From assembly GCF_002564025.1 (NCBI RefSeq), contig NZ_PDJH01000001.1, forward strand, positions 310,001 to 374,000: a DNA stretch of 64,000 nucleotides. The letters run 5' to 3'. Positions 24,069 through 39,790 of this stretch are shown here, piece by piece. Under the pieces are notes generated by a model, which saw only the letters and a list, made by a program, of their open reading frames with translations, was not told the origin of the DNA and ran no database searches. Made by a program: the position numbers and the translations under genes. Each line of letters begins with the position of its first letter. The first letter of the stretch is position 1. Source of the stretch: Flavimobilis soli. Its GTDB lineage: Bacteria > Actinomycetota > Actinomycetes > Actinomycetales > Cellulomonadaceae.

Positions 24069-26267
24069 TCACACGAGCTCGGCGACGTCCATCTGGACGT
24101 GGACGTGACCTTGCTCGCGCCGTGCGCCGCGGACCGCGACAGCCTCCTTGAGGGCGAGCGCCAGGGCCCTGCCTTGACCACGCGGCACTCGGACGATCGC
24201 CCGGACGGGCTCCTCGTCGTCGCCCAGGAGGCCCTGCCGACTGCCTGTACCGTCCTGCCCGGGCAGTGCGATCGGGCCGAGCACCGCGCCGCCGTCGGGC
24301 AGGCGAAGCCGGGCGAGCATCGCCTCGACCGCGGGTCGCGCACCCGTGAGCGCGCCGACCCGCAGCGCGGGCGGCAGGCCGAGCTCGGTGCGCTCGTCGA
24401 GGTCCCGCGCCGCGAGGCCAGCCGGGTCCCAGCGGACCAGCGCCCCGGTGACGACCGGGTCGCCGTCGCCGACCACCATCACCTGTCCCCCGTCACTCGG
24501 GGTCCGGGTCAGGCTCGCGGCGGAGATCCACCGGTGCAGGGCGTCCTGCCGTACGCGCAGGCCGGTCCCGAACGTGAGGACGGCGGCGTCGAGCAGGAGG
24601 CAGGCTGCGTAGCCGCCCGCGGCGACCGGTTCGGCCCCTGGCGTCGAGACGACGAGCGCGGGCTTCGAGGTGACGAGGTCGAGCACGCCCGACGCCGTCC
24701 CCGTCCCGGAGACCTTGACGGTCACGCCGGGAAACGCGCGACCGAGCTCCTCGGCGGTTCGTTCGGACCCGACCTGGACCGAACGCAGCGCGGTCCCGTC
24801 GCACTCGCTGCACCGCCAGGCCGCGGCGAGCCGCCCGCACCACGTGCACTGCGGCGCACCGCCGTCGGCGGGCAGTCCCAACGGGCCGTGGCACACCGCG
24901 CAGCGCGCGGGCTCGCGGCACCGCTGACAGGCGACGACCGGGATGTAGCCGCGCCGCGGCACCTGGACCAGGACCGGGCCACGAGTCAGCCCGTCCCGGA
25001 CGAACCGCCAGGCTGCCGACGGGATGCGGGCGGCTGCGCCCGGTCCCTCGGACGCCAGCTCGACGCTCGTCATCGCGCGGACCCGCGGAGCGCGCGCCCG
25101 GACGACGTCGCGCGGCGCGGCGATCTCGCGCGCCCAGCCGGAGGCGAGCAGCGCCTGCGCCTCGACCGAGCGGCTCGTCGAGCCGACGAGGAGCGCGCAG
25201 CCCGTGAGCTCGCTGCGCAGCGCGAGCACCTCGCGCGTGTGCGGGTACGGGGCCCGAGCCTCGGCGTGGCTCTGGTCCAGGTCGTCCCAGCAGACCGCGA
25301 GGCCGAGGTCGGGCACGGGCGCGAAAGCCGCGGCTCGCGTGCCGATCGCGATCGACACCTCGCCGCGGCTGAGGGCGAGGAACGAGCGGTAGCGCTGCTC
25401 GGCGCCGACGTCGGCGAGCAGGCGCACGTAGTGCCCCCGCGCGTGCCCTGGTGCGTCCTGCCAGAGACCCGCGGCATCGAGGGCTCGCGACAGGCGGTCG
25501 ACATCACGCTTGTCGGGCAGGACGACGAGAGCACCGCGTCCGGCTCGTCGTGCGACGAGCACCGCGTCGACGAGAAGCTCCTCCCAGCCCTCGCTCGCGA
25601 CCGTCGGGTCGTCGCCGTCAGCGGTCCAGCGCCCCGGGAGCGCCGACCAGACGGCACGCGGGGCCCCTCCTTGCGCGAGGTGGCGGAGGAACGCCTCACC
25701 ACCGGCGTACGCCGCCCACGGGCTGCTCGCGTCGGCGGACGATCGTGCGGGAGGGAGCGGCACGCCGTCGGCAACGTGCGGCTCGGCCTCTGTGCGCGCG
25801 TGGCGCGGCGGCACCGCGAGGCGCAGGACGTCCGCGAGCGAGCCGGCGTAGTGGTTCGCGACGGCGCGGCACAGCGCAAGGACCTCGGGGACGAGGACCC
25901 GCTCGGCGGAGACGACGCGCCGCACCGGGCTCAGCCGCCCGTCGTGCCCGCTCGCGTCGCTCCGGCTCACGACGAAGCCGTCGAGATCCTGCGCGCCGAA
26001 GCGCACCTTCACCCGCACGCCCGGCTGGGCGACGGCATCCATCGTGGCAGGGACGAGGTAGTCGAACGTCCGGTCCAGGTGCGCCGCGGGGACGTCGACT
26101 GCGACCTGGGCGACGGGGAGGTTCTCCGCGGGGATCAGGGCGTCGCCCCCCACGCCTGTCTTGCGGGCGCGCTTCCGGGGCGGCGCGAGCCCGGGGAGCG
26201 TCAGCTGCTCGGGCTCCCCCGCGCCGCCGACCTCGCCCTCAGCGGCGCTCGGTCGCTCCGTCGGCAC
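24069..26267 (-). CDS. priA: PriA-like primosomal protein, helicase motifs lost
   Basis: This 732-residue protein resembles PriA in overall layout: an N-terminal 3'-end-binding domain (PVAQVAVDVPAAHLDRTFDYLVP), a degenerate helicase core, zinc-binding cysteines (CQRCREPARCAVCHG ... CTWCGRLAAAWRCSECDG) and the C-terminal domain. Where PriA normally has GVTGSGKT there is VWSALPGRWTADGDD, and the DEEH box reads CWDDLDQSH, so ATP-driven unwinding is not expected. This loss is known for actinobacterial PriA; it likely acts in DNA binding or primosome loading. GTG 26267 lies 7 bp after metK. Confidence 0.88.
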   Translation of the reverse strand: MPTERPSAAEGEVGGAGEPEQLTLPGLAPPRKRARKTGVGGDALIPAENLPVAQVAVDVPAAHLDRTFDYLVPATMDAVAQPGVRVKVRFGAQDLDGFVVSRSDASGHDGRLSPVRRVVSAERVLVPEVLALCRAVANHYAGSLADVLRLAVPPRHARTEAEPHVADGVPLPPARSSADASSPWAAYAGGEAFLRHLAQGGAPRAVWSALPGRWTADGDDPTVASEGWEELLVDAVLVARRAGRGALVVLPDKRDVDRLSRALDAAGLWQDAPGHARGHYVRLLADVGAEQRYRSFLALSRGEVSIAIGTRAAAFAPVPDLGLAVCWDDLDQSHAEARAPYPHTREVLALRSELTGCALLVGSTSRSVEAQALLASGWAREIAAPRDVVRARAPRVRAMTSVELASEGPGAAARIPSAAWRFVRDGLTRGPVLVQVPRRGYIPVVACQRCREPARCAVCHGPLGLPADGGAPQCTWCGRLAAAWRCSECDGTALRSVQVGSERTAEELGRAFPGVTVKVSGTGTASGVLDLVTSKPALVVSTPGAEPVAAGGYAACLLLDAAVLTFGTGLRVRQDALHRWISAASLTRTPSDGGQVMVVGDGDPVVTGALVRWDPAGLAARDLDERTELGLPPALRVGALTGARPAVEAMLARLRLPDGGAVLGPIALPGQDGTGSRQGLLGDDEEPVRAIVRVPRGQGRALALALKEAVAVRGARREQGHVHVQMDVAELV

Positions 26268-26274
26268 TGCGACT

Positions 26275-27474
<1,200 letters not shown>

Positions 27475-27529
27475 GGGATCAGCGTAGACGCCGGGGCGGA
27501 CAACGCCGGAACGCGTCCACGATGAGAGG

Positions 27530-28747
27530 TCAGCCGTGGACGAGCAGCGGCACGACGGCGTCGAGGATCGCGTCCGCGACGTCGCGCTTGGTACCCGTCG
27601 CCTCCGCGCATACGGTGCCGTTCCGGTCGAGCACGTGCACGGTGTTGTCCGCCGCCCCGAAAGCCCTGCCCCCGGACACGTCGTTGACGACGAGCAGGTC
27701 CGCGCCCTTGCGGCGCGCCTTGGCCTGCCCGAGCGCGAGCACGCCGGTCTCGGCATCCCCGGTCTCGGCAGCGAAACCGACGACCACCTGGTCCGCACGG
27801 AGACGGTCCTGAGCGAGCTCTGCGAGGATGTCCGGGTTCTCGACGAGGGTGATCGTGGGCGGGGGTGAGCCGGCGACCTTCTTGATCTTGCTGTCGGGGA
27901 CCGTCTGCGGGCGGAAGTCGGCGACCGCGGCCGCCATGACCACGACGTCGGCCTCCGCGGCGGCGGCGCGGACGGCGTCGCGCAGCTCGAGCGCGCTGCC
28001 CACGGGTGTCACGGTGACCCCGTGGGGGGCAGGGACGAGCAGGTTGGCCGCGACGAGGTGCACGTCAGCACCCCGGTCGCGAGCGGCCTCGGCGAGCGCG
28101 ACGCCCTGGCGGCCGCTCGAGCGGTTGCCGAGGAAGCGCACCGGGTCGAGGGGCTCCTGCGTGCCGCCAGCGCTGATGACGACGCGGCGGCCGGCGAGGT
28201 CGAGGGGGCCCGACGCCGACGGCGCGGCGACGAGACCGAGTGCCGCGGCTGCGATCTCCTCGGGCTCGGGGAGCCGCCCGGGGCCCGAGTCGGCACCGGT
28301 GAGGCGCCCGACCGCCGGGTCCAGGACGGTGACGCCCCGCTCGCGCAGGGTCGCCACGTTGGCCCGCGTCGCGGGGTGCAACCACATCTCGGTGTGCATC
28401 GCCGGGGCGAAGAGCACCGGGCACCGCACCGTCAGGAGGGTCGCGGTAAGGAGGTCGTCCGCGCGCCCGGCTGCTGCCCGTGCCATGACGTCGGCCGTCG
28501 CCGGGGCGACGATCATGAGGTCCGCGGCCTGGCCGATGCGCACGTGGGCGACGTCGGGCACGTCCTCGAAGACGCGGTCCGTCACGGGCTCGCCCGAGAG
28601 CGCCTCCCACGTCGCGCGCCCGACGAACTCGAGGCTCGTCGCGGTCGGCAGGACGCGGACGCTGTGTCCCGCCTCCTTCAGGAGGCGGAGCAGCAGGACA
28701 GACTTGTACGCGGCGATGCCCGCGCTGACGCCGAGCAGGATCCTCAC
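27530..28747 (-). CDS. coaBC: Phosphopantothenoylcysteine synthetase/decarboxylase
   Basis: This 405-residue bifunctional enzyme performs steps 2 and 3 of coenzyme A synthesis. The N-terminal FMN-dependent decarboxylase (CoaC) shows [40 protein letters not shown] and APAMHTEMW. The C-terminal CTP-dependent ligase (CoaB) shows [40 protein letters not shown] and KIKK. It follows rpoZ after 30 bp, as in most actinobacteria (gmk-rpoZ-coaBC-metK). Confidence 0.95.
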   Translation of the reverse strand: MRILLGVSAGIAAYKSVLLLRLLKEAGHSVRVLPTATSLEFVGRATWEALSGEPVTDRVFEDVPDVAHVRIGQAADLMIVAPATADVMARAAAGRADDLLTATLLTVRCPVLFAPAMHTEMWLHPATRANVATLRERGVTVLDPAVGRLTGADSGPGRLPEPEEIAAAALGLVAAPSASGPLDLAGRRVVISAGGTQEPLDPVRFLGNRSSGRQGVALAEAARDRGADVHLVAANLLVPAPHGVTVTPVGSALELRDAVRAAAAEADVVVMAAAVADFRPQTVPDSKIKKVAGSPPPTITLVENPDILAELAQDRLRADQVVVGFAAETGDAETGVLALGQAKARRKGADLLVVNDVSGGRAFGAADNTVHVLDRNGTVCAEATGTKRDVADAILDAVVPLLVHG

Positions 28748-28777
28748 GAGGGCTCGCCGGGCAAGGTCACCGAGGGC

Positions 28778-29050
28778 TCAGCCCTCGGTCTCCTCGGTGT
28801 CGCGGACGGTCAGCAGACCGGCGTTGATCTCACGCATCGCGATCGAGAGCGGCTTCTCCTGGTTGCGGGTCTCGACGAGCGGACCGACGAACTCGAGGAG
28901 GCCCTCGGAGAGCTGCGAGTAGTAGGCGTTGATCTGGCGGGCCCGCTTGGCCGAGTACACCACGAGGGCGTACTTGGAGTTCGCGCGCTCGAGCAGGTTG
29001 TCGATGGGCGGGTCGGTGATGCCCGTGGGCTGGGCAACGGTTCCAGACAA
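28778..29050 (-). CDS. rpoZ: RNA polymerase omega subunit
   Basis: This 90-residue subunit helps assemble RNA polymerase by holding beta-prime. It contains [37 protein letters not shown], the conserved omega block, and a C-terminal acidic tail. It starts at TTG 29050, with GGAG 6-7 bp upstream; there is no better in-frame start. A promoter candidate lies in the 119-bp gap after gmk. Confidence 0.94.
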   Translation of the reverse strand: MSGTVAQPTGITDPPIDNLLERANSKYALVVYSAKRARQINAYYSQLSEGLLEFVGPLVETRNQEKPLSIAMREINAGLLTVRDTEETEG

Positions 29051-29127
29051 GATGATCTCCGAGCTTCGTTCCGAGGTTGTCGCGGACCACCGCCGGCTGA
29101 GCCGGGCAGGGCAGGTGCGACCAGCAA

Positions 29128-29155
29128 ATCATGCTATCAGGCGGCCGCCCGTCAG
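29128..29155 (-). promoter_or_regulatory. Candidate rpoZ promoter
   Basis: Minus strand CTGACG (29155-29150), a 16-bp spacer, CATGAT (29133-29128), in the gap between gmk and rpoZ. Four of six bases match consensus in each box. Confidence 0.35.
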
Positions 29156-29169
29156 CGGTGGAGCGCCAC

Positions 29170-29763
29170 CTAGCCGTCGACCGGGCGCGGCTCGAGCCCG
29201 ATCACGCTGACGAGCTCGTCGGTCGCACGGTGGACGTCGTCGTTGATGATGACGTGGTCGAACTCCGACTCGGCAGCGAGCTCCACGCGGGCGGTCGCGA
29301 GGCGACGCTCGCGCTCTTCAGGCCCCTCGGTCCCGCGACCGACGAGACGACGTTCGAGCTCTTCCCAGCTCGGGGGCGCGAGGAACACGAAGCGGGCGTC
29401 GGGCATGGTCTCGCGCACCTGACGTGCGCCCTGCAGGTCGATCTCGAGCAGGGCGGGCTCACCTGCCGCGAGCCGAGCCTCGACCGGACCGCGCGGGGTG
29501 CCGTAGCGGTTGCGGCCGTGGACGACGGCGGACTCGAGAAGCTCGCCCTCGGCGTCGAGGCGGTCAAACTCCTCGGTCGTGAGGAAGTGGTAGTGGACGC
29601 CGTCGATCTCGCCCGGGCGCGGGGCCCTCGTCGTCGCGGAGACGGAGAGCCACACCTCGGGGTACCGCGCCCGCAGGTCTGCGGAGACGGTGCCCTTCCC
29701 TACTGCGGTCGGGCCCGCGAGGACGGTGAGCCGGGCAGGTGCTGCATGCAGTTGTGCGTCCAC
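29170..29763 (-). CDS. gmk: Guanylate kinase
   Basis: This 197-residue enzyme phosphorylates GMP to GDP. Motifs: [19 protein letters not shown] (Walker A), [23 protein letters not shown] (GMP-binding), [12 protein letters not shown] and [12 protein letters not shown]. The P-loop GPTAVGKGT differs from the commoner GPSGVGKST. It starts at GTG 29763, 11 bp after mihF, so the two are probably co-transcribed. Confidence 0.94.
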   Translation of the reverse strand: MDAQLHAAPARLTVLAGPTAVGKGTVSADLRARYPEVWLSVSATTRAPRPGEIDGVHYHFLTTEEFDRLDAEGELLESAVVHGRNRYGTPRGPVEARLAAGEPALLEIDLQGARQVRETMPDARFVFLAPPSWEELERRLVGRGTEGPEERERRLATARVELAAESEFDHVIINDDVHRATDELVSVIGLEPRPVDG

Positions 29764-29773
29764 GGTGGAAATG

Positions 29774-30085
29774 TCAGCCGAACCTCTCGATGAGCGCCTC
29801 GGCCTGGTGGGGTCCGAGTCCGCGGATACGGCGCGACTGCGCGATCCCGACCTCGGTCATGATCGCCTGCGCCTTGACCTTGCCCACCCCCGGGAGCGAC
29901 TCGAGCAGGGCGACGACCTTCATCTTGCCGATCACGTCGTCGGTCTTCCCTGCCTCGATCACGGAGGAGAGCGAGCCTTGAGAGTACTTCAGGCGGTTCT
30001 TGATCTCGGCACGCGCCTTGCGAGCCTCTGCGGCCTTCTCGAGTGCGGCCGCACGCTGCTCGGGTGTCAACGGTGGGAGCGCCAT
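29774..30085 (-). CDS. mihF: Actinobacterial integration host factor (mIHF)
   Basis: This 103-residue nucleoid-associated protein is unrelated to the HU/IHF fold. It opens [33 protein letters not shown], a long N-terminal helix, followed by a helix-hairpin-helix-like region ([35 protein letters not shown]) that binds and bends DNA. Length and sequence are typical for Mycobacterium and Streptomyces mIHF, which is essential in mycobacteria. ATG 30085 is preceded by AGGAAGGTGA. It lies between pyrF and gmk, its conserved place. Confidence 0.95.
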   Translation of the reverse strand: MALPPLTPEQRAAALEKAAEARKARAEIKNRLKYSQGSLSSVIEAGKTDDVIGKMKVVALLESLPGVGKVKAQAIMTEVGIAQSRRIRGLGPHQAEALIERFG

Positions 30086-30133
30086 GGGTATCACCTTCCT
30101 GAACTGGGGCAAGACCTGCACAACCTTGTGACG

Positions 30134-30162
30134 AACCTAACTTCGGTATGCGGATGCCGCAA
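30134..30162 (-). promoter_or_regulatory. Promoter of mihF-gmk
   Basis: Minus strand TTGCGG (30162-30157), exactly 17 bp, TAGGTT (30139-30134). Transcription should start near 30127, giving a 42-base leader to mihF. The -35 box directly abuts the pyr terminator stem. Confidence 0.65.
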
Positions 30163-30190
30163 CGCGCGGGAAGGTGGCTCCACCCGCGCG
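30163..30190 (-). terminator. Terminator of the pyr operon
   Basis: CGCGCGGG pairs with CCCGCGCG around a 12-base loop that can itself fold (GGTG/CACC). It starts 8 bp after the pyrF stop. Confidence 0.6.
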
Positions 30191-30198
30191 GCGGCTCA

Positions 30199-31070
30199 TC
30201 AGCCCGCTCTGAGCGCGTCCCTGGCCTGCGCGGACGCGGCGACCGCCGCGGCCCGTAGGCCCAAGATCTCGGGGCCCGCGGCGAGCACGCCACGCGATGA
30301 CGACGCGAGGACGGCACGGCGCGCGTCACCGAAGACGTGGCGCAGCTCGGCCGCACCCGCACCTTGCGCTCCGACACCGGGAGCGAGCAGCGGGCCGTTG
30401 ACGGCGGCCAGGTCCGTCGCCGTCGCGGTAGCGGCCTCCCCCACTGTCGCGCCGACGACGAGGCCGACAGACCCGAGCGGCGTCGCGCCCGCGTTGCGCT
30501 GCGCTGCAGCTGCTGCGACGGAGGCGGCGACGGTCGTGCCGTCGGTCGTCGTCGCGTGCTGCACGGACGCACCCTCGGGGTTCGACGTGAGGCACAGGAC
30601 GAACAGGCCTCGGCCGGTGCTCGCCGCGAGGTCGAGCGCGGGCGCGAGCGAGCCGAACCCGAGGAAGGGCGACACCGTGAGCGCGTCTCCCGCGAGCGGC
30701 GAGCCGTCACGGAGGAACGCGTCGGCGTACGCCGCCATGGTCGAGCCGATGTCCCCACGCTTCGCGTCGACGATCGTGAGGATGCCTGCGTCACGGGCTG
30801 ACGCCACGAGCTCTTCGAGGACCGCGAGCCCGCGGGACCCGTGCCGCTCGAAGAACGCCGCCTGCGGCTTGAGGGCGGCCGCGTGACCGGCGACGGCCTC
30901 GAGCACGCGCAGCGAGAAGTCGCGCAGCCCGTCCGGGGAGTCGGGCAGGCCCCACTGCTGCAGCAGGCTGACGTGCGGGTCGACGCCGACGCACAGCGGG
31001 CCGTGGTCGTCCATGGCGGCCGCCAGACGCGCCCCGAAGGGCGCGTCCGACGACACGAGAGGGGCGGCGC

Positions 31071-31074
<4 letters not shown>
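30199..31074 (-). CDS. pyrF: Orotidine 5'-phosphate decarboxylase (type 2)
   Basis: This 291-residue enzyme converts OMP to UMP, the last step of the pathway. It is the long type-2 form common in actinobacteria: [10 protein letters not shown] near residue 25, [18 protein letters not shown], and the catalytic Lys-Asp block [22 protein letters not shown]. It starts at GTG 31074, overlapping the carB stop by 4 bp. It is the last gene of the pyr operon. Confidence 0.95.
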
Positions 31075-34415
<3,341 letters not shown>

Positions 34416-34418
34416 GGC

Positions 34419-35672
34419 TCAGTTCTCCTTGTCAGCGGCGGTCTTGCCGGCGGTCGCGGCCGAGAGGCCGCTCGCGCTCCGGGCGCCGGAGGTCATCAGG
34501 TCGAGGAAGCGGTCGAAGAGGTACGCGGCGTCGTGGGGTCCCGCGGCAGCCTCGGGGTGGTACTGGACGGAGAACGCGGGGATGTCGAGGCACTCGAGCC
34601 CCTCGACGACGTCGTCGTTCAGGCCGACGTGGGAGACGACGACGCGGCCGTAGCGGCCGCCGTCGTGCGGCGCGGTGGCGACCTCGTGGAGCGGAGCGTC
34701 GACGGCGAAGCCGTGGTTCTGCGAGGTGATCTCCACCTTGCGCGTGCTCAGGTCCATGACCGGCTGGTTGATGCCGCGGTGGCCGTAGCGGAGCTTGTAC
34801 GTGCCGAAGCCGAGCGCGCGGCCGAGCAGCTGGTTGCCGAAGCAGATGCCGAAGTACGGCAGGCCGCGGTCGAGGACCTCGCGCAGGAGCGCGACCGGGT
34901 GCTCGGCGGCGGACGGGTCGCCCGGGCCGTTGGAGAAGAACACGCCGTCGGGCTGCAGGGCGAGCACGTCGTCGATCGTCGACGTCGCGGGCAGCACGTG
35001 GACGCGGATGCCTCGCTCCGAGAGGCGCTGCGGCGTCATGGACTTGATGCCGAGGTCGAGTGCCACGACGGTCTTGAGCGGCGCACGACCGGCGAACTCG
35101 CCGGACGGCTCGACGACGTACGCGACGTCGGTCGAGACCTCGGCCGCGAGGTCGGCGCCCTTCATCGAGGGCGCGGCCTGCACCTCGGCGACGAGATCCT
35201 CGACGCGGCGCGGGTGGCGGCCGTCGAGCAGCGCGTCACCGGAGAAGATCCCGCCGCGCATGACACCGCGCTCGCGCAGGTGACGCGTGAGGGCGCGGGT
35301 GTCGACGTCGCTGATCGAGACGATGCCCTGCTCGGCGAGCTCCTCGGCGAGGTCGTTCTCCGAGCGCCAGCTCGAGGAGCGACGCGCGGCGTCGCGCACG
35401 ACGAAGCCGGCGACCCAGATGCGGGTCGACTCGGGATCCTCGGTGTTGACGCCCGTGTTGCCGATGTGGGGCGCCGTCATGACGACGATCTGCCGGTGGT
35501 AGGAGGGGTCGGTGAGCGTCTCCTGGTAGCCGGTCATGCCGGTGTTGAAGACGATCTCGCCGAGGGCCGTACCGACCGCGCCGTAGGCGCGGCCGACGAA
35601 CGTGCGACCGTCCTCGAGGACGAGCACGGCTGCGTCGGCGGCGAGGGGGGCGGCGTCGAGGACCTGGGTCAC
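34419..35672 (-). CDS. carA: Carbamoyl-phosphate synthase small chain
   Basis: This 417-residue glutamine amidotransferase subunit supplies ammonia to CarB. The N-terminal CPSase_sm domain shows [16 protein letters not shown] and [20 protein letters not shown]. The class-I glutaminase shows [25 protein letters not shown] (the nucleophile Cys is followed by Phe rather than the usual Leu) and [15 protein letters not shown] (His-Glu). ATG 35672 overlaps the end of the PH-like gene by 4 bp. Confidence 0.96.
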   Translation of the reverse strand: MTQVLDAAPLAADAAVLVLEDGRTFVGRAYGAVGTALGEIVFNTGMTGYQETLTDPSYHRQIVVMTAPHIGNTGVNTEDPESTRIWVAGFVVRDAARRSSSWRSENDLAEELAEQGIVSISDVDTRALTRHLRERGVMRGGIFSGDALLDGRHPRRVEDLVAEVQAAPSMKGADLAAEVSTDVAYVVEPSGEFAGRAPLKTVVALDLGIKSMTPQRLSERGIRVHVLPATSTIDDVLALQPDGVFFSNGPGDPSAAEHPVALLREVLDRGLPYFGICFGNQLLGRALGFGTYKLRYGHRGINQPVMDLSTRKVEITSQNHGFAVDAPLHEVATAPHDGGRYGRVVVSHVGLNDDVVEGLECLDIPAFSVQYHPEAAAGPHDAAYLFDRFLDLMTSGARSASGLSAATAGKTAADKEN

Positions 35673-36217
35673 TTCTGCTCCTTCGGCTCGATGGTCGAGT
35701 CTTCGGTGGGGTTGCTGCTCAGCGAGCTGATCGCAGCCTGGAGGCGGTCGCGGTCCTGCTCGTGCACGGGGCGGAGGCCCGTGTCGACCAGGACGTCGGG
35801 GTCGGCGCCGGGCTGCCAGGTGACCACCACGATGGACTGGTCACCGACGAACTTGCCGACCATGCCCGAGGATCGGACGGTCCCGCGCACCCGGTCGGCG
35901 GGGACGAAGAGGTCGTTCGCGCCGTCGCGCAGCACGCGCAGACCCGCGGAACCGACCTGCGCGGTGCCGCGGCTGCGCACGCCGAGGCCGTGCGCGCCGA
36001 TCCGCTCGAGCCAGCTGCGTGAGACGGTCGTCGTGACGTAGAGCACGTCCACGGGTCCGAGGATCTCGGTGCCGAGCTCCTCGGGCGCGTCGAAGAGCGC
36101 GGGGACGACGGCGGTCGTGCGATCGCCGCGGCGTCGCCAGCTGCGGACCATGGCCCACAGCACGAGGACGACGAAGAGGGCGAGCACCGTCACGGAGACG
36201 GGGACCGGGATGTTCAT
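35669..36217 (-). CDS. PH-like membrane protein in the pyr operon (Rv1382-like)
   Basis: This 182-residue protein has one N-terminal membrane helix ([20 protein letters not shown], residues about 4-24) and a soluble domain with [39 protein letters not shown] and [33 protein letters not shown]. The same gene lies between pyrC and carA across actinobacteria (Rv1382 in M. tuberculosis) and has no assigned function. Four-base overlaps with both neighbours show strict co-translation with pyr enzymes, hinting at a linked but unknown role, perhaps membrane placement of the pathway. Confidence 0.8.
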   Translation of the reverse strand: MNIPVPVSVTVLALFVVLVLWAMVRSWRRRGDRTTAVVPALFDAPEELGTEILGPVDVLYVTTTVSRSWLERIGAHGLGVRSRGTAQVGSAGLRVLRDGANDLFVPADRVRGTVRSSGMVGKFVGDQSIVVVTWQPGADPDVLVDTGLRPVHEQDRDRLQAAISSLSSNPTEDSTIEPKEQK

Positions 36218-37577
36218 CGGACGTCCTCCCGCGGGGCGGGCGACCCGGCCGGCGCGACGGCGGCGCCGTCGAGCACGGTCGCGCGGCCGCGCAGGAAGGT
36301 CGCGACGACGCGGCCCGGGAGCTCGGTGCCGCGGAACGGGCTGTTGTCGCTCGTCGTGCCCTGCTGGCGCGGGTCGACGACGGTGCGGGCGCTCGGGTCG
36401 AGGAGGACGAGGTTGCCGGGCTCTCCCGGTGCGACGGGCCGCCCCTGCGGCAGCTCGCCCTCGTCGATCCGGCCGATTCGTGCCGGGTTGGTCGACATGA
36501 CGCGTGCGACGTCGGCCCAGGTCATGCGACCGGTGTCGACCATCGTGGCCTGGACGACCGAGAGCGCGGTCTCGAGGCCCGTCATGCCGAACGCCGCGGC
36601 GTCCCACTCGCAGTCCTTGTCCTCGCGGGCGTGCGGGGCGTGGTCGGTCGCGACGATGTCGATCGTCCCGTCCTCGAGGCCGGCACGGACGGCCTCGACG
36701 TCGGCCTCGGTCCGCAGCGGCGGGTTGACCTTGAAGAGCGGGTCGTAGCCGCGGGCGTTCTCGTCCGTGAGGATCAGGTGGTGGGGCGTGACCTCGGCGG
36801 TCACGCGCAGGCCGCGAGCCTTGGCCCGGCGGACGAGCTCGACGGAGCCCGCGGTGGACAGGTGGCACACGTGCAGGCGGGACCCGACGTGCTCGGCGAG
36901 GAGGATGTCACGAGCGATGATCGCCTCCTCGGCGACCGCGGGCCAGCCACGCAGGCCGATCTCCGCGGAGACCACGCCCTCGTGCATCTGGGCGCCCTCC
37001 GTGAGACGCGGCTCCTGCGCGTGCTGCGCGACGACGCCGTCGAACGCCTTGACGTACTCGAGCGCGCGGCGCATGAGGACAGGGTCGTGGACGCACTTGC
37101 CGTCGTCCGAGAAGACGCGGACCTGGGCCGCGGAGGACGCCATCGCGCCCAGCTCGGCGAGCTGCTCGCCGGCGAGGCCGACCGAGACGGCGCCGACGGG
37201 GTGGACGTCGACCCAGCCGGCGTCGCGGCCGAGCCGCCACACCTGCTCGACGACGCCGGCCGTGTCGGCGACGGGGGTGGTGTTGGCCATCGCGTGGACG
37301 GCGGTGAAGCCGCCGAGCGCGGCGGCGCGTGTGCCGGTCAGGACGGTCTCGGCGTCCTCGCGGCCGGGCTCGCGCAGGTGCGTGTGCAGGTCGACGAGAC
37401 CGGGCAGGAGCACGAGGCCGTGAGCCTCGACGACACGGACGCCGTCGGGCGCGGTGAGGGTGCCTGCGGGGGCGACGTCGGTGATCGTGCCGTCGAGGAC
37501 GAGGACGTCCTGCGGCTCACCGCCGAGGACCTGGGCGCCGACGACGAGGACCGAGCTCTCGGTGCGGGTGGCTGTCA

Positions 37578-37578
<1 letters not shown>
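36214..37578 (-). CDS. pyrC: Dihydroorotase
   Basis: This 454-residue class I amidohydrolase closes carbamoyl aspartate to dihydroorotate. Metal-site motifs: LPGLVDLHTHLREPGREDAE, NTTPVADTAG, FSDDGKCVHDPVLMRRAL, HVCHLSTAGSVELVRRAKA and IDIVATDHAPHAREDKDCEWDAA. ATG 37578 shares one base with the pyrB stop (TGATG) and has AAGGAG 6 bp upstream. Confidence 0.96.
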
Positions 37579-39195
<1,617 letters not shown>

Positions 39196-39304
39196 TGTCT
39201 GACAGTCCCGAACTGTACGCCGCGCGGTGCGCGGTGCGTCGGACGTGTCCACCGTACGGTCGCGCGTCGAGAGGATCCGCAGCGTCACGTGGTGGGACCA
39301 AGGT

Positions 39305-39328
39305 CCTCGCCGTGCGCGCACGGCGAGG
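39305..39328. promoter_or_regulatory. Perfect 24-bp palindrome upstream of nrdI
   Basis: CCTCGCCGTGCG is followed directly by its exact complement CGCACGGCGAGG, ending 12 bp before the nrdI start. It has no loop, so as RNA it is a poor terminator; as DNA it fits a dimeric operator. It does not resemble the NrdR box. Confidence 0.5.
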
Positions 39329-39340
39329 CAAGATCGAGAC

Positions 39341-39757
39341 GTGATCGACGTGTACTACTACTCGAGCTCGTCCGGCATGGTGCGGCTGTTCGCCGAGCGT
39401 CTCGGACGACCGGTCCACGACCTCGCGGTGCGCGAGGTGCGCACGAGCGTGCCGTCGGGACCCTGGGTGCTGCTCACGCCGTCGTACAAGACGGGCAACG
39501 TCGACAACGACACGATCCCGGAGCCCGTGCGGCGCTTTCTCGCGAACCCGGAGACGCGGAGGCGTCTCGTCGGGGTGATGGGCTCGGGCAACCGGAACTT
39601 CGGGGAGCACTACCAGGCGGCGTGCCGGCAGATCGCGCGCATGTCCGGGCGGCCCGTGCTGTTCGAGTTCGAGCTGCAGGGCACGCAGTGGGACGTCGAG
39701 GACGCGCGACGCATCCTCGCGGACCTGGATGCCGCGATCGAGGCAGAGCGCTCCTGA
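39341..39757 (+). CDS. nrdI: NrdI-like flavodoxin (ribonucleotide reductase activator)
   Basis: This 138-residue flavodoxin-fold protein is NrdI-like. It contains VYYYSSSSGMVRLFAERLG (FMN phosphate loop), PWVLLTPSYKTGN, VPEPVRRFL-like PEPVRRFLANPETRRRLVGVMGSGNRNFGEHYQAACRQIA and FEFELQGTQWDVEDARRIL, all NrdI signatures. NrdI supplies the oxidant that builds the Mn(III)2-tyrosyl cofactor of class Ib reductase. Its usual partners nrdH, nrdE and nrdF are not in this window, so it is an orphan here. GTG 39341 lacks a clear Shine-Dalgarno; CAAGAT 6 bp upstream could be a -10 of a leaderless mRNA. Confidence 0.85.
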   Translation: MIDVYYYSSSSGMVRLFAERLGRPVHDLAVREVRTSVPSGPWVLLTPSYKTGNVDNDTIPEPVRRFLANPETRRRLVGVMGSGNRNFGEHYQAACRQIARMSGRPVLFEFELQGTQWDVEDARRILADLDAAIEAERS

Positions 39758-39766
39758 TTCCGTCCA

Positions 39767-39783
39767 GCACGGACGGACCGTGC
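39767..39783. terminator. Short hairpin between convergent nrdI and fadD
   Basis: GCACGG-ACGGA-CCGTGC, a 6-bp stem 9 bp after nrdI and 7 bp after the fadD end on the other strand. Small, but the only hairpin in this gap. Confidence 0.4.
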
Positions 39784-39790
39784 CTGCGCG

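Noticed and set aside
39305..39328. The nrdI-upstream palindrome as an intrinsic terminator of pyrR
   Set aside because: pyrR is transcribed away from it, and a loopless palindrome without a U-tract is a poor terminator; an operator is more likely.
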